A stretch of DNA of 64,000 nt from Streptomyces cellulosae. GTDB lineage: Bacteria; Actinomycetota; Actinomycetes; Streptomycetales; Streptomycetaceae. Shown piece by piece: positions 43,301-51,982 of this stretch (positions are counted from its first letter, which is position 1; each line of letters opens with the position of its first letter). Made by a program: the position numbers and the translations under genes. The notes under the pieces were generated by a model. It had not been told where the DNA came from. It did not search any database and saw only the letters and a program-made list of their open reading frames with translations. The stretch lies in assembly GCF_000721105.1 (NCBI RefSeq), contig NZ_JOEV01000003.1, forward strand, positions 186,001 to 250,000, written 5' to 3'.

Positions 43301-45025
43301 GCCCACCACGCTGACGGTGCGAGCGAGTTGGCTGCGGGTGGTGGTGGCAAGCAATGCCTCGCGGACCCCGTCGGCGAACTCGGGGCGGCCCTCACCACCG
43401 CTGTCCCAGTCGATCAGCCCGCCCATCAGGATCTCGGCGAGGTGGTCGGGGCCGGTCTCCGGCATGGTGCGCCGGCGCAGCTGTTCCATCAGGTCGAACT
43501 CGAACGGAATGGCGGCCAGTTGGGTGGCGAGCCGACGCGCGGCCGGGGTGGCGAGGGTGAGGAAGCGGCGTACGGCGGCGGTGGCGGCGCGCGGGAAACG
43601 CGGGGCGCGCAGACCGGGGGCGGGGGCGCCCTTGGTGAGGGCGCCGGCCAGGACGACGGGCAGGGAGCGGCGTACTCCGCGCTCCCCGGTGACGAGGTCG
43701 GCCCAGGCGGCGACGGAGCCGGCCTTCAGGGAGAGGACCGGAACCGGGACGGAGCCGTCACCGGCGGTGGGCAGCGGCCGCAGCGGGTCGGGGCCGCCGG
43801 GCGGCGCCCAGTGCGCCAGACCGTCGTTGGGGGCACCGAAACCGCCGGCCTCCAGGACCGCCTGGTACGGGTAGAGCGAGGTGCGGTGGCGCAGGTGCGG
43901 CGGCAGCAGGTGGACGAGTGCGGTGGGGCCGGCGTGGGCGAGCCGGCCGAGCAGGTCGTCGGCGGCCGGCGCGGCCCAGCCGTGCGCGAGGCCGTCGGTG
44001 ACGACGAGGAAGACCCGGTCACCGCGTCCGTCGAGGAGCTCCGCGGGGTCGGCGGCGGGCCGGCCCGCGGTCCGGCGCAGGGTGGCGGTCCCGGTGCGGG
44101 GGACGGTCACCCGGACCGTGCGCACGCCGCGGAAGGCGCCGCTGTGTTCGGCGGCCTCGGCGAGGCGGGTGGCGGCGTCCTCCCAGATCCGCATGGTGGG
44201 GGCGTCGTCGATGAGCACCACCAGGTCGAAGGCGGCGGTGCGGGCCGGGCGGAGGAAGGGCAGCCACATGCCGTCGACGACTCCCTGCTCGGCGGTGGTC
44301 TCTTCGTCGAGTTCGAGGGTGTCGCGGGAGGGGATGCGCCGGGCCAGCCGGTGCAGTGCGCGTGCGAGCAGGGCGGTGGCCCGGCCGGGTCCCTGTGCGG
44401 GCGTCTCGTCGGCGGGCAGCAGCGGAAGCCCCATGTGCAGTGCGTAGGGGCCGTCGGGACGCCGTAACAGCCGGGCTCCGGCGGACTGTCCGCCGTGGGC
44501 ACCGCCGTTGCGTGCGAGGACGGCGTCCGGGGGCGGGGGCAGCGGGGGGAGATCCCTGGGGTCCGCGAAATCGGTGAGCTCGGGGAGCGTACGCGGCGCG
44601 GGCCGATCGAAGTCGGCGACCGAAGGGACGGTGGAGCTCTCGTCGCCGGCCTGATCCGTCCGGGGCGGGTCGGGGCGTCGTACGTCCTCGTCGGTGTCGT
44701 CGGTGTGCGGGGCGGGACCGGCTTCCGCGACCGCGGCAAAGGCGGCCGGGCCGGGGTGCCGGTCGGCGCGGGCCGGGCGGCCGTGGCGGGACCAGTACGC
44801 GGCGAGCCACACCGCGTCGGCGACCTCCTGCCAGCGCGGCGCGGCGTGTTCCTCGGCGTACGGGTCGACGCGGGCCGGTGCGGTCGGTTCCAGGTCGGCG
44901 GGGGCCCGCGTCCGGTGCTCACGCGCGTACTCGACGGACTCGGAGAACGCCGAAGGAGGCGACGACCCCGATACGGGACCTCCGTCGCCGAGCCCGGACG
45001 CGCGCTCCCTGGGAAAGCCGGTCAT
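40397..45025 (-). CDS. vWA-like/NB-ARC/TPR signalling ATPase (FxsT-like, STAND), 1542 aa
   Basis: ATG 45025 starts one base after the MoxR stop. The N-terminus (about 40-110, YAEEHAAPRWQEVADAVWLA) fits the SAV_2336-type domain. A vWA-like domain follows (FDLVVLIDDAPTMRIW near residue 265). The NB-ARC begins FVGRQALLRAVEEQL; Walker A is GLGGVGKSQ with K759, Walker B LLVFDNAED, sensor VTSRNRAW, and GLPLAVEQAG-like text. The C-terminal 500 residues are tetratricopeptide repeats (SLCDMADARRYQGRFEEARDL, and similar). This is the layout of FxsT and other STAND sensors that assemble when ligand binds the repeats. It is the third member of the VMAP-MoxR-vWA ternary set. Confidence 0.85.
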   Translation of the reverse strand: MTGFPRERASGLGDGGPVSGSSPPSAFSESVEYAREHRTRAPADLEPTAPARVDPYAEEHAAPRWQEVADAVWLAAYWSRHGRPARADRHPGPAAFAAVAEAGPAPHTDDTDEDVRRPDPPRTDQAGDESSTVPSVADFDRPAPRTLPELTDFADPRDLPPLPPPPDAVLARNGGAHGGQSAGARLLRRPDGPYALHMGLPLLPADETPAQGPGRATALLARALHRLARRIPSRDTLELDEETTAEQGVVDGMWLPFLRPARTAAFDLVVLIDDAPTMRIWEDAATRLAEAAEHSGAFRGVRTVRVTVPRTGTATLRRTAGRPAADPAELLDGRGDRVFLVVTDGLAHGWAAPAADDLLGRLAHAGPTALVHLLPPHLRHRTSLYPYQAVLEAGGFGAPNDGLAHWAPPGGPDPLRPLPTAGDGSVPVPVLSLKAGSVAAWADLVTGERGVRRSLPVVLAGALTKGAPAPGLRAPRFPRAATAAVRRFLTLATPAARRLATQLAAIPFEFDLMEQLRRRTMPETGPDHLAEILMGGLIDWDSGGEGRPEFADGVREALLATTTRSQLARTVSVVGDLPAAGERGVALRAALRDPLGARLPDPAERGWARSELAVMRALSGPYTERAKRIEPNVTQLVPGTAERVGAGLPAGTPTEVNRPGDTKSPGGTGTVPASNNSDETGEYVPSPVIDANRPNASEDEQLMTSTTTTTPAIMVNVPLRNTSFVGRQALLRAVEEQLDAQDTAAVLPHALHGLGGVGKSQLALEYIYTHQRDYKVICWIPAERESLILAALSTLAAQLGVAPTSQESVGAPAANTAVPAVLEALRTGAPYDNWLLVFDNAEDIDVARRYFPPNGPGKVIVTSRNRAWERVATPLPVNVFEREESVELLQKRSPDLSDEDADRLAEALGDLPLAVEQAGAWRAVTGMLVQEYLDLLQQRSLEILELDKTPDYPTSVAAAWDISLTRIAESNPGARQLLDICASMAPEPIPRSVLRGGRGVSITPDVDPLLRESIKLNRAIRDLSQFSLVKVDPRTNTLQMHRLLQTVLLAKLGPEERENMRGAAHQLLSVAKPGSYSSSLEWRAYQDLLPHVLASQAVTSTDDWVRELVYDTVLFLYYWGDHTGAADFGRQAWNAWLAASGEEDIYVIRMSKRFAFLLRQIGQVAESIPLTAKALEVSANIQVEAEEMIDSLCDMADARRYQGRFEEARDLGKEATELARPQFGAEDPTTLRAVHSWGVDLRLCGQFQDALALDQENARLRDQMFGPSNFLTLNSLNALSIDMRESGDYPGARDFQEDVYRRARTALGDEHPLTLRIARNLAVCRRRDGALGEARKLSEDTLRSFVARYGPEHFDSVSTALNYSIDLRLAGDLDNARKQGEEAAERYGRRLGREHAYTLLSKANLAATLRALGALDDAGELEDAAAAVLTETIGPRHVTTLTVAIGQGNTAYARLDFERAHRIDEANLPLLTEAAGEDHPLTLSLTANLALDLRGLGRGAEADELQRKAVEGFTRVVRVDHPWLLAARQRRRIECDMAPMPL

Positions 45026-46147
45026 TCAGCGGCCCTTCGCGAGGTCGCGGAGCAGCATTTCCACGAGCTTACGCCCGTCGGTACGCGCCTGGAAACCACC
45101 AGCGGTAGTCATCTGGACAGCGTTGAGTAGTTGGTCCAGGGAGTGTGTGCCGCCGGCCTGGACCTGCTGTACGAACAGGTCCACCAGGTCCTCCGCGCCC
45201 TGCGGGCGGGTGCCCAGGTGCCCCTCCACCATGGCCAGAAGCTGTTCCCGGCTGGGTGTGCGCATCTCCAGCGGCAGGCAGCGCCGACGGAAGGCAGCGG
45301 GGAATTCACGTTCTCCGTTGCTGGTGATCACCACGACCGGGAACTCCCGGCACTCGACCCGGCCGTTGTCCACCTGGGCACGGCCCCCGGGATCGCTGGT
45401 GTGGACGCTCGCGGTGTCCGCGGCGTCGCGCACCAGTTCCGGGACGTCATAGCTTCCGTTCTCCAGGACGTGCAACAGGTCGTTCGGCAGGTCGATGTCG
45501 CTCTTGTCGAGTTCGTCGACGAGGAGCACACGAGGACGATCGTAGGGCAGCAGCGCGGTGCCGAGGGGACCCAGGGTGATGAAGTCGCCCAGGAACGGGG
45601 GAAGTTGGGAAACTCTTGACGCGGGACGGGAGTTGACGCCCAGCGATGCGGCCTCTTCGGTGTTCTCGGTGTTCTGCGTGTTCTCGGTGTTCTGCGTGTT
45701 CTCGGCCGCGCCGCGCAGACCGGCCTGCCAGGCTGCGATGGCCTGGGCGCGGCCCATCGCGTCGTGGACGTAGAGTCCGTCCCGCAGTGCCGTACGGCTG
45801 ACGATGTTCCACTCCAGGACGCGCCCCAGGCCGAGCTCCCGGGAGATCAGGTAGGCCAGGGTGGACTTTCCGACGCCGGGCGGGCCGGTGACCAGCAGCG
45901 GCCGGCGCAGCAGCAGGGCGGCGTTGACGGTGTCGATCTCGTCGGTGCCGAGCTGCGGCGTGATGTCCCCGGGGCCCAGGCGGCGCTGGGCGGCCTCGGG
46001 GTCGTCCGGCGGGGCGGGCTGGGCGGGGCCGCCGCGGAACCGGCGCCACGGCGGGGGCTCCGGAAGGCGGGGCGGGACGGCGGGGGCGCGGCCCGTGGCG
46101 TGGAAGACGCGCCAGCCGTTCGGGGCCGTCTGCTCGTGCGCGCTCAT
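45026..46147 (-). CDS. MoxR-type AAA+ ATPase, 373 aa
   Basis: ATG 46147 overlaps the VMAP stop (ATGA). Walker A is GPPGVGKST (residues 88-96), Walker B VLLVDELDKSDIDLP, then LGPLGTALLPYDRP; sensor 1 is VVVITSNGEREFP and the arginine finger AFRRRCL. A serine/threonine-rich repeat (NTQNTENTEE) near residue 145 is an unusual insert. MoxR ATPases act as chaperones that remodel vWA proteins. Here it lies between the VMAP-like protein and the vWA-like/NB-ARC protein in one operon, matching the ternary conflict system described by comparative genomics. Confidence 0.9.
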   Translation of the reverse strand: MSAHEQTAPNGWRVFHATGRAPAVPPRLPEPPPWRRFRGGPAQPAPPDDPEAAQRRLGPGDITPQLGTDEIDTVNAALLLRRPLLVTGPPGVGKSTLAYLISRELGLGRVLEWNIVSRTALRDGLYVHDAMGRAQAIAAWQAGLRGAAENTQNTENTQNTENTEEAASLGVNSRPASRVSQLPPFLGDFITLGPLGTALLPYDRPRVLLVDELDKSDIDLPNDLLHVLENGSYDVPELVRDAADTASVHTSDPGGRAQVDNGRVECREFPVVVITSNGEREFPAAFRRRCLPLEMRTPSREQLLAMVEGHLGTRPQGAEDLVDLFVQQVQAGGTHSLDQLLNAVQMTTAGGFQARTDGRKLVEMLLRDLAKGR

Positions 46148-47709
46148 GCCGGTGCCTCCTCGCCGGCGAGATCGCCGGGATCGATGTCAACGAGTCGAGT
46201 GGGGTCGTCCCAGAAGAAGCCGATGTTGCGGCCCAGGAGCCGGCCCGGCCCATTGGCGTGCAACTCGGCGCTCTGCCGCAGTCGGTGGAACGCGATCGGA
46301 ATCTGCGCGGGGGTCGGCACGGCGGCGAACACGGCGGTCACCACCTCTCGGCGTTCCTCGTCGAAAACTCCTCTGCGATCCCAGACCGCCAGCCCGATCC
46401 CCTCCGCTATGGCGGCCTTGAGCGCCTCCAGGGCCAGACGGTCGGCCGGGGCGTCCAGCACCACGGCCGTATGTCTGTTCTCCCCCGCGAGCACCGCCTG
46501 CCATGCCTTCAGACGCGGGCCGTCCGGTTCACTCCAGCCGTGCACCGTGACACCGTGCCGCCGGAGTGTGCGCCAGCGCTCCCGCCACTGCTCCCGAACC
46601 TGCGCGTCGTCGCTGCGCATGCGCTCCAGGCTCCGCAGGTGCACCCCGTACTTCAGACCGAGCGGCAGCGGCAGTCCGTCACCGATCTGGTGGGTCAGCC
46701 CGGCCACATCGTGATTGAGCAGCTCGTACGGCAGGACGAACTCGATGCACGGCAACGACTGCAGCCGTCCGCCCGGACCGGGATCGCGCGGGGCCGACCA
46801 GAGCCGTGCGCCCTGCCGCAGGGCCTGTTCGACGGCCGCGCCGAGGCCGTCGAGGGTGGTGCTGGAGGGGTCGCCGGGCTGCGGGTGCCAGTGACCGGGC
46901 ACGGTGTTGAGCCAGGGGCGTACGACGATCTCGCCGCTGCCGTCCCGGGCCGGTTCGACGGCGACGATCAGACAGCGCGGGATGTCGGGGTCGCTCGCCA
47001 GGGCGGAGCGTGCGCCCCTGCGCCGTTCGAGCTCCTCGACGAGGCCTGCGCCTGACGCCCAGGTGTCGACCCAGCCGGCCAGGGCGGACCGGTGGCCCGG
47101 CGCGGCAGCCAGCCGGGCCGCGTGGTCCATCAGCAGGACGGCGGGGGGCAGACCGTCGGGCTGGGTGTTCCACTCCAGGACGTGTCCGAAGAGCTGGTCC
47201 GGGGCGAGGCCGATGGGCAGGTCGAGGCCGCCCAGTTCCTCCACGAGGTCGTCCCGCAGCCGGGTCGCGGGCAGGTCGACCTTGGCCAGGACGGCCCGGG
47301 CGCTGTTCTCGTCGTCGCGGCCGATCGGGCCGGGCGGTCCCCAGGGGGCGTCGGGCACGGCGGCCGGGGCGGGGGCGATCAACCGGTCGAGATCGTCGCC
47401 CGCCGGGGTGCCTTCGAGGATGCGGACCACGCCGACGAGTACGTGCTCGCCGCCCGCCACGTTCAGGGCCGCGCGCACCAGCGCGGCCACGTCCTCGCGC
47501 TGCCGGACCCCGCGCACGTCGACCGGCCGGCCCAGCTGTTCGGCCAGCAGCGCAGCGAACTGGATACGCGCCTGGGCGTCCTCCGTGCAGCTCAGTTCGC
47601 ACAGGCCGTCGGTCAGGTCGGCCATGAGCTGCAGTCCCCGTGAGCGCACGGAGGCCTGCGGGCGCACAACATCCTCGATGGGCTTGTCCAACCCCGCGCC
47701 TGTCTCCAC
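46144..47709 (-). CDS. VMAP-like protein with N-terminal EAD-like and C-terminal VMAP-C-like domains, 521 aa
   Basis: GTG 47709 (VETGAGLDKPIEDVV) has GGGGGAC upstream; GTG 47763 would add 18 residues. The N-terminus, ADLTDGLCELSCTEDAQARIQ then EDVAALVRAALNVAGGEHVL, fits the EAD2 pattern also seen at the C-terminus of the caspase protein at 32789. The C-terminal half ends with ELHANGPGRLLGRNIGFFWDD then PTRLVDI, the VMAP-C hallmark (WDDPxRL). VMAP proteins are proposed to transmit signals from the vWA/MoxR pair to effectors. The matching EADs suggest physical coupling to the caspase. Confidence 0.75.
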   Translation of the reverse strand: METGAGLDKPIEDVVRPQASVRSRGLQLMADLTDGLCELSCTEDAQARIQFAALLAEQLGRPVDVRGVRQREDVAALVRAALNVAGGEHVLVGVVRILEGTPAGDDLDRLIAPAPAAVPDAPWGPPGPIGRDDENSARAVLAKVDLPATRLRDDLVEELGGLDLPIGLAPDQLFGHVLEWNTQPDGLPPAVLLMDHAARLAAAPGHRSALAGWVDTWASGAGLVEELERRRGARSALASDPDIPRCLIVAVEPARDGSGEIVVRPWLNTVPGHWHPQPGDPSSTTLDGLGAAVEQALRQGARLWSAPRDPGPGGRLQSLPCIEFVLPYELLNHDVAGLTHQIGDGLPLPLGLKYGVHLRSLERMRSDDAQVREQWRERWRTLRRHGVTVHGWSEPDGPRLKAWQAVLAGENRHTAVVLDAPADRLALEALKAAIAEGIGLAVWDRRGVFDEERREVVTAVFAAVPTPAQIPIAFHRLRQSAELHANGPGRLLGRNIGFFWDDPTRLVDIDPGDLAGEEAPA

Positions 47710-47888
47710 CGACTGTCCCCCATGAGCCGGTTGCCTGACCTGACCGACCTGCGAAGTTAGCACGGCAACTGGCGGTTAACCAGGGACATGTGAGGTCGCG
47801 GGGCGCGAAGTCCGGCCGAGCGCCCCCTGGTCGGGAGACTCGGCCGGAAATCGATCCTCACGGCCGCCTCGCGGTCCTCAGGCGGTCG

Positions 47889-50438
47889 TCACAGTCGCGG
47901 GTCCACCGGCTCCGACTCCAGCGCCAGCACCCCGAACACCGCCTCGTGGACCCGCCACAGCGGCTCCTCCTCGGCGAGCCGGTCGAGGGCCTCCAGACCG
48001 AGGGCGTACTCGCGGATCGCGAGGGAGCGCTTGTGGTTCAGGAAACGGCCCCGGAGGCGGGCGAGGTTCTCGGGGCGGGTGTACTCCGGGCCGTAGATGA
48101 TCCGCAGGTACTCCCGTCCCCGGCACTTGATGCCCGGCTGCACCAGGCGACCGTTCTCGCCGCGGACGACCGCACCGACCGGCTTGACGACCATGCCCTC
48201 GCCGCCGCGGCCGGTCATCTCCAGCCACCAGCTGACGCCCGCCCGCACCGACTCCGGGTCACCGGTGTCGACGTACAGGCGGCGGGTCGTCTGCAGCAGA
48301 CCGCTCGCGTCGTGCTCCACCAGGCGGTCGAGGTGGGCGAGTTGCTCGTCGTGCGGCAGGGCCGCGAGGCTGCGGCCCTGGACGGCGAGCATCTGGAACG
48401 GGGCCAGGCGTACGCCGTCCAGACCGTCGGTGCTCCAGCAGTAGCGGCGGTAGGCGTCGGTGAACGCCGAGGCCGCGCCGGCTCCTTCGCGCTGGCGGGC
48501 CAGCAGGTCCGAGACGTCCACGCCCCGCGCCGCCGCGCCCTCCAGGGCGGCCAGCGTACCGGGGAACACGGCACCGGAGGCGGCGCCCACGGCCGCGTAC
48601 TGGCTGCGCAGCAAGCCCTGCGCCTTCAGCGACCACGGCATCAGCTCGGCGTCCAACAGCAGCCAATCCGTGTCGAGTTCGGACCACAGGCCGGCCTCCT
48701 CGATCGCCGACCTGAGGCGGCCCAGGATCTGTTCCGTCACCGACTCGTCATCGAAGAAGGGGCGGCCGGTGCGGGTGTAGAGGGACCCGATCGGCCCGTC
48801 CACCCCCCACCGCTTCCGCGCCGCCTCCGCGTCGCGGCACACCAGGGCCACCGCCCGCGAGCCCATGTGCTTCTCCTCGCACACAACCCGCGCGACGCCG
48901 TCCTCCCGGTACTGCGCGAACGCCTCGGCCGGGTGCTCCAGATAGCCGTCGAGGTGCGAGGTGGCGGTCGGTGCCATGGTCGGCGGAAGGTACGGCAGCA
49001 GCCGCGGGTCCACCGCGAAGCGGCTCATGACCTCCAGGGCCGCCGCCGCGTTCTCCTCGCGGATCGCGACGCGCCCCTGGTACCGGGTCTCCACGGCCCG
49101 GCGGCCGTGCACGTCCGCGAGGTCGAGCGGGCGTCCGTCCTGTCCGCCGGGCGCCTCCGACTGCAGCGGCCTGGCCGGCTCGTACCAGACCCGCTGTGCC
49201 GGTACGTCGACCAGCTCGCGCTCCGGCCAGCGCAGCGCGGTGAGCTTGCCGCCGAAGACGGCACCGGTGTCCAGGCAGATGGTGTTGTTGAGCCAGGTGG
49301 CGTCCGGAACCGGGGTGTGGCCGTAGACCACGGCCGCCCGGCCGCGGTAGTCCTCCGCCCACGGGTAGCGCACCGGCAGCCCGAACTCGTCGGTCTCGCC
49401 GGTGGTGTCGCCGTACAGCGCGTGCGAGCGGACCCGGCCGGAGGTGCGGCCGTGGTACTTCTCCGGCAGCCCTGCGTGGCAGACCACCAGCCTGCCGCCG
49501 TCGAGCACGTAGTGGCTGACCAGTCCGTCGATGAACTCCCGTACCCGCGTGCGGAACTCCTCGCTCTCGCCCTCCATCTGCTCGATGGTCTCGGCCAGAC
49601 CGTGGGTGTGCTGGACCTTGCGGCCGCGCAGGTGACGGCCGTACTTGTTCTCGTGGTTGCCGGGGACGCAGAGGGCGTTGCCCGATCCCACCATCGACAT
49701 GACCCGGCGCAGGACTCCCGGGCTGTCCGGGCCGCGGTCGACGAGGTCGCCGACGAAGACCGCGGTACGGCCCTCCGGGTGGACGCCGTCGACGTAGCCC
49801 AACTTGCCGAGCAGTGCCTCCAGTTCCAACGCGCAGCCGTGGATGTCGCCGACGATGTCGAAGGGTCCGGTGAGGTCGGTCAGGTCGTTGAAGCGCTTCT
49901 CGGTGACGACGGTGGCCTTGTCGATGTCCTCGACGCCCCGCAGGACGTGCACCTTGCGGAAGCCCTCGCGCTCCAGGTGCCGCAGCGAGCGCCTGAGTTC
50001 GCGGATGTGCCGCTGGATGACCCGGCGCGGCATGTCGGCGCGGTCGCGGCGGGCCGCGTTGCGCTCGGCGCACACCTCCTCCGGCACGTCGAGCACGATG
50101 GCGATGGGCAGCACGTCGTACTGCCGGGCCAGGCCGATCAGCTGCCGCCGGGCGTCCGACTGCACGCTGGTCGCGTCCACGACGGTGCGGCGGCCGGCGG
50201 CCAGGCGCTTGCCGGCGATGTAGTGCAGGACGTCGAAGGCGTCCCGGGTCGCGCTCTGGTCGTTCTCGTCGTCGGAGACCAGGCCGCGGCAGAAGTCGGA
50301 GGAGATCACCTCGGTGGGCTTGAAGTGCCGCCGGGCGAAGGTCGACTTGCCGGACCCGGAGGCGCCGATCAGCACGACTAGGGAGAGGTCGGTGACGGGC
50401 AGGGCCCGTCCCTGCTGAGTCGTCGTCGTCATCGTCAT
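47889..50438 (-). CDS. pnkp: Polynucleotide kinase-phosphatase (Pnkp) RNA-repair enzyme, 849 aa
   Basis: ATG 50438 overlaps the Hen1 stop (ATGA); ATG 50432 is also possible. Three modules are visible. The N-terminal kinase has a P-loop GASGSGKST near residues 25-33. The central phosphatase is calcineurin-like (VGDIHGCALELE, VFVGDLVDRG, VPGNHENKYG, VVYGHTP). The C-terminal ligase has EEKHMGSRA with the KxxG adenylation lysine, then LDAELMPWSLKA and GEGMVVKP. Bacterial Pnkp heals and seals broken RNA together with Hen1. It is complete. Confidence 0.95.
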   Translation of the reverse strand: MTMTTTTQQGRALPVTDLSLVVLIGASGSGKSTFARRHFKPTEVISSDFCRGLVSDDENDQSATRDAFDVLHYIAGKRLAAGRRTVVDATSVQSDARRQLIGLARQYDVLPIAIVLDVPEEVCAERNAARRDRADMPRRVIQRHIRELRRSLRHLEREGFRKVHVLRGVEDIDKATVVTEKRFNDLTDLTGPFDIVGDIHGCALELEALLGKLGYVDGVHPEGRTAVFVGDLVDRGPDSPGVLRRVMSMVGSGNALCVPGNHENKYGRHLRGRKVQHTHGLAETIEQMEGESEEFRTRVREFIDGLVSHYVLDGGRLVVCHAGLPEKYHGRTSGRVRSHALYGDTTGETDEFGLPVRYPWAEDYRGRAAVVYGHTPVPDATWLNNTICLDTGAVFGGKLTALRWPERELVDVPAQRVWYEPARPLQSEAPGGQDGRPLDLADVHGRRAVETRYQGRVAIREENAAAALEVMSRFAVDPRLLPYLPPTMAPTATSHLDGYLEHPAEAFAQYREDGVARVVCEEKHMGSRAVALVCRDAEAARKRWGVDGPIGSLYTRTGRPFFDDESVTEQILGRLRSAIEEAGLWSELDTDWLLLDAELMPWSLKAQGLLRSQYAAVGAASGAVFPGTLAALEGAAARGVDVSDLLARQREGAGAASAFTDAYRRYCWSTDGLDGVRLAPFQMLAVQGRSLAALPHDEQLAHLDRLVEHDASGLLQTTRRLYVDTGDPESVRAGVSWWLEMTGRGGEGMVVKPVGAVVRGENGRLVQPGIKCRGREYLRIIYGPEYTRPENLARLRGRFLNHKRSLAIREYALGLEALDRLAEEEPLWRVHEAVFGVLALESEPVDPRL

Positions 50439-51940
50439 GCTGCCGTCGCCTCCTTCTCGTCGCCGGTCTTCGTCGCCGCGGTGCCGGTCTTCGTCGCCGC
50501 GGTGCCGATGTCGAAAACGGCCATCTGGGTGGGCGGGCCCACCTCCGGGTCGTCGGGTCCGACGGGGACGAACCGCACGCCGTACCCGTACCGCGCGGCG
50601 ACCGCCTCGGCCCAGGTGCGGAACTCCGCGCGCGTCCACTCGAACCGGTGGTCGCCATGCCGGACATGGCCGGCCGGGAGGGACTCCCAGCGGACGTTGT
50701 ACTCGACGTTCGGGGTGGTCACCAGGACCGTGCGCGGGCGGGCCGCGCCGAACACCGCGTACTCCAGGGCGGGCAGCCGGGGCAGGTCGAGGTGCTCGAT
50801 GACCTCGCTCAGCACGGCGGCGTCGTACCCCTTGAGCCGGTTGTCGGTGTAGGCCAGCGAGCTCTGGAAGAGCTGGACGCGCGAAGCCTGCCGCTCCCCC
50901 ATGCGGTCCAGTTTCAGCCGCCGGGAGGCGATGGTGAGGGCCCGCATCGACACGTCGACGCCGACGATCTCGGTGAACCTCGGGTCCTTGAGCAGCGCCT
51001 GCACCAACTGACCCTGCCCGCATCCGAGGTCGAGGACCCGGGCGGCGCCGGACGCGCCGAGCGCGGCGAGGATCGCCTCCCTGCGCTGCACGGCGAGCGG
51101 GGTCGGCTTCTCCTCGGCCTCGCTCTCCGCCTCGACCGCGTTGTCTATCTCCTCGACCTCGCTGTCGTCGGTCTCGGCCAGCCGCACGAGTTCCAGCCGC
51201 TCCCTCGCCTCCCGGGTCAGCGACCAGCGGCGGGCCAGATATCGGCTGGTGATCAGCTTCTGCTCCGGGTGCGCGGGCAGCCAGCCCTCACCCGCGCGCA
51301 GCAGCTTGTCGACCTCGTCGGACGCCACCCAGTAGTGCTTGGCGTCGTCGAGCACCGGCAGCAGGACGTACAGGTGGCGCAGCGCTTCTGCGACGGTCAG
51401 CGTCTCGGATTCCAGTACGAGGCGCACGTACCGCGAGTCACCCCACTGCGGGAACTCGCTGTCCAGGGCCACCGGCTCCACGGTCGCCGTCCAGCCGAGC
51501 GGCTCGAACAGACGCCGTACGAGCTCCGGGCCGCCCCGGGCGGGCAGCGCGGGCACCTCGATGCGCAACGGCCTTGCCTGCTCCGGGAGTTCGGGCCTGG
51601 CGTTGCACACGCCCCGCATGGCGCTGGAGAACACGCCGCTCAGCGCCACGGCGAGCAGCGAGGAGGCCGCGTACGGGCGGTCGTTGACGTACTGCGCGAG
51701 GGCCGCGTTCGGGGCGCCGCCGCGTCCCTTGCCCTTGCCGCGCCGGACCAGTGCCACCGCATCGACCTCCAGGAGCAGCGCCGCCGTGCAGCGCTCGGCA
51801 TCGGCCTCGGGATAGAGGACGTGCGCCTGGCCGTAGGACACGTTGGTTGAGAACGGGTTGTCAGGGTGCTTGTGGAGGAGGAACCCCAGGTCAGTAGCCG
51901 GGTGCTGCTCGTCGCCAGTAGTCGAGATCGTCAGGAACAC
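50435..51940 (-). CDS. hen1: Hen1, RNA 3'-terminal ribose 2'-O-methyltransferase, 501 aa
   Basis: GTG 51940 (FLTISTTGDEQHPATDLGFLL) starts the Hen1 N-terminal domain. The methyltransferase domain begins with LDLGCGQGQLVQ near residue 297. The metal-binding motif is EVIEHLD with the later HGDHRFEW histidines, and TPNVEYN is the ribose-binding loop. It methylates the 2'-OH of cleaved RNA ends before Pnkp seals them, guarding against repeated cleavage. The last 20 residues contain a duplicated TAATKTG, encoded by two copies of a 21-base repeat at 50462-50503. It is the first gene of the Hen1-Pnkp pair. Confidence 0.95.
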   Translation of the reverse strand: MFLTISTTGDEQHPATDLGFLLHKHPDNPFSTNVSYGQAHVLYPEADAERCTAALLLEVDAVALVRRGKGKGRGGAPNAALAQYVNDRPYAASSLLAVALSGVFSSAMRGVCNARPELPEQARPLRIEVPALPARGGPELVRRLFEPLGWTATVEPVALDSEFPQWGDSRYVRLVLESETLTVAEALRHLYVLLPVLDDAKHYWVASDEVDKLLRAGEGWLPAHPEQKLITSRYLARRWSLTREARERLELVRLAETDDSEVEEIDNAVEAESEAEEKPTPLAVQRREAILAALGASGAARVLDLGCGQGQLVQALLKDPRFTEIVGVDVSMRALTIASRRLKLDRMGERQASRVQLFQSSLAYTDNRLKGYDAAVLSEVIEHLDLPRLPALEYAVFGAARPRTVLVTTPNVEYNVRWESLPAGHVRHGDHRFEWTRAEFRTWAEAVAARYGYGVRFVPVGPDDPEVGPPTQMAVFDIGTAATKTGTAATKTGDEKEATAA

Positions 51941-51982
51941 GTGTCCGAGTATGGGTGCCGGCAGGCCCGTGCCGGTACTGGA

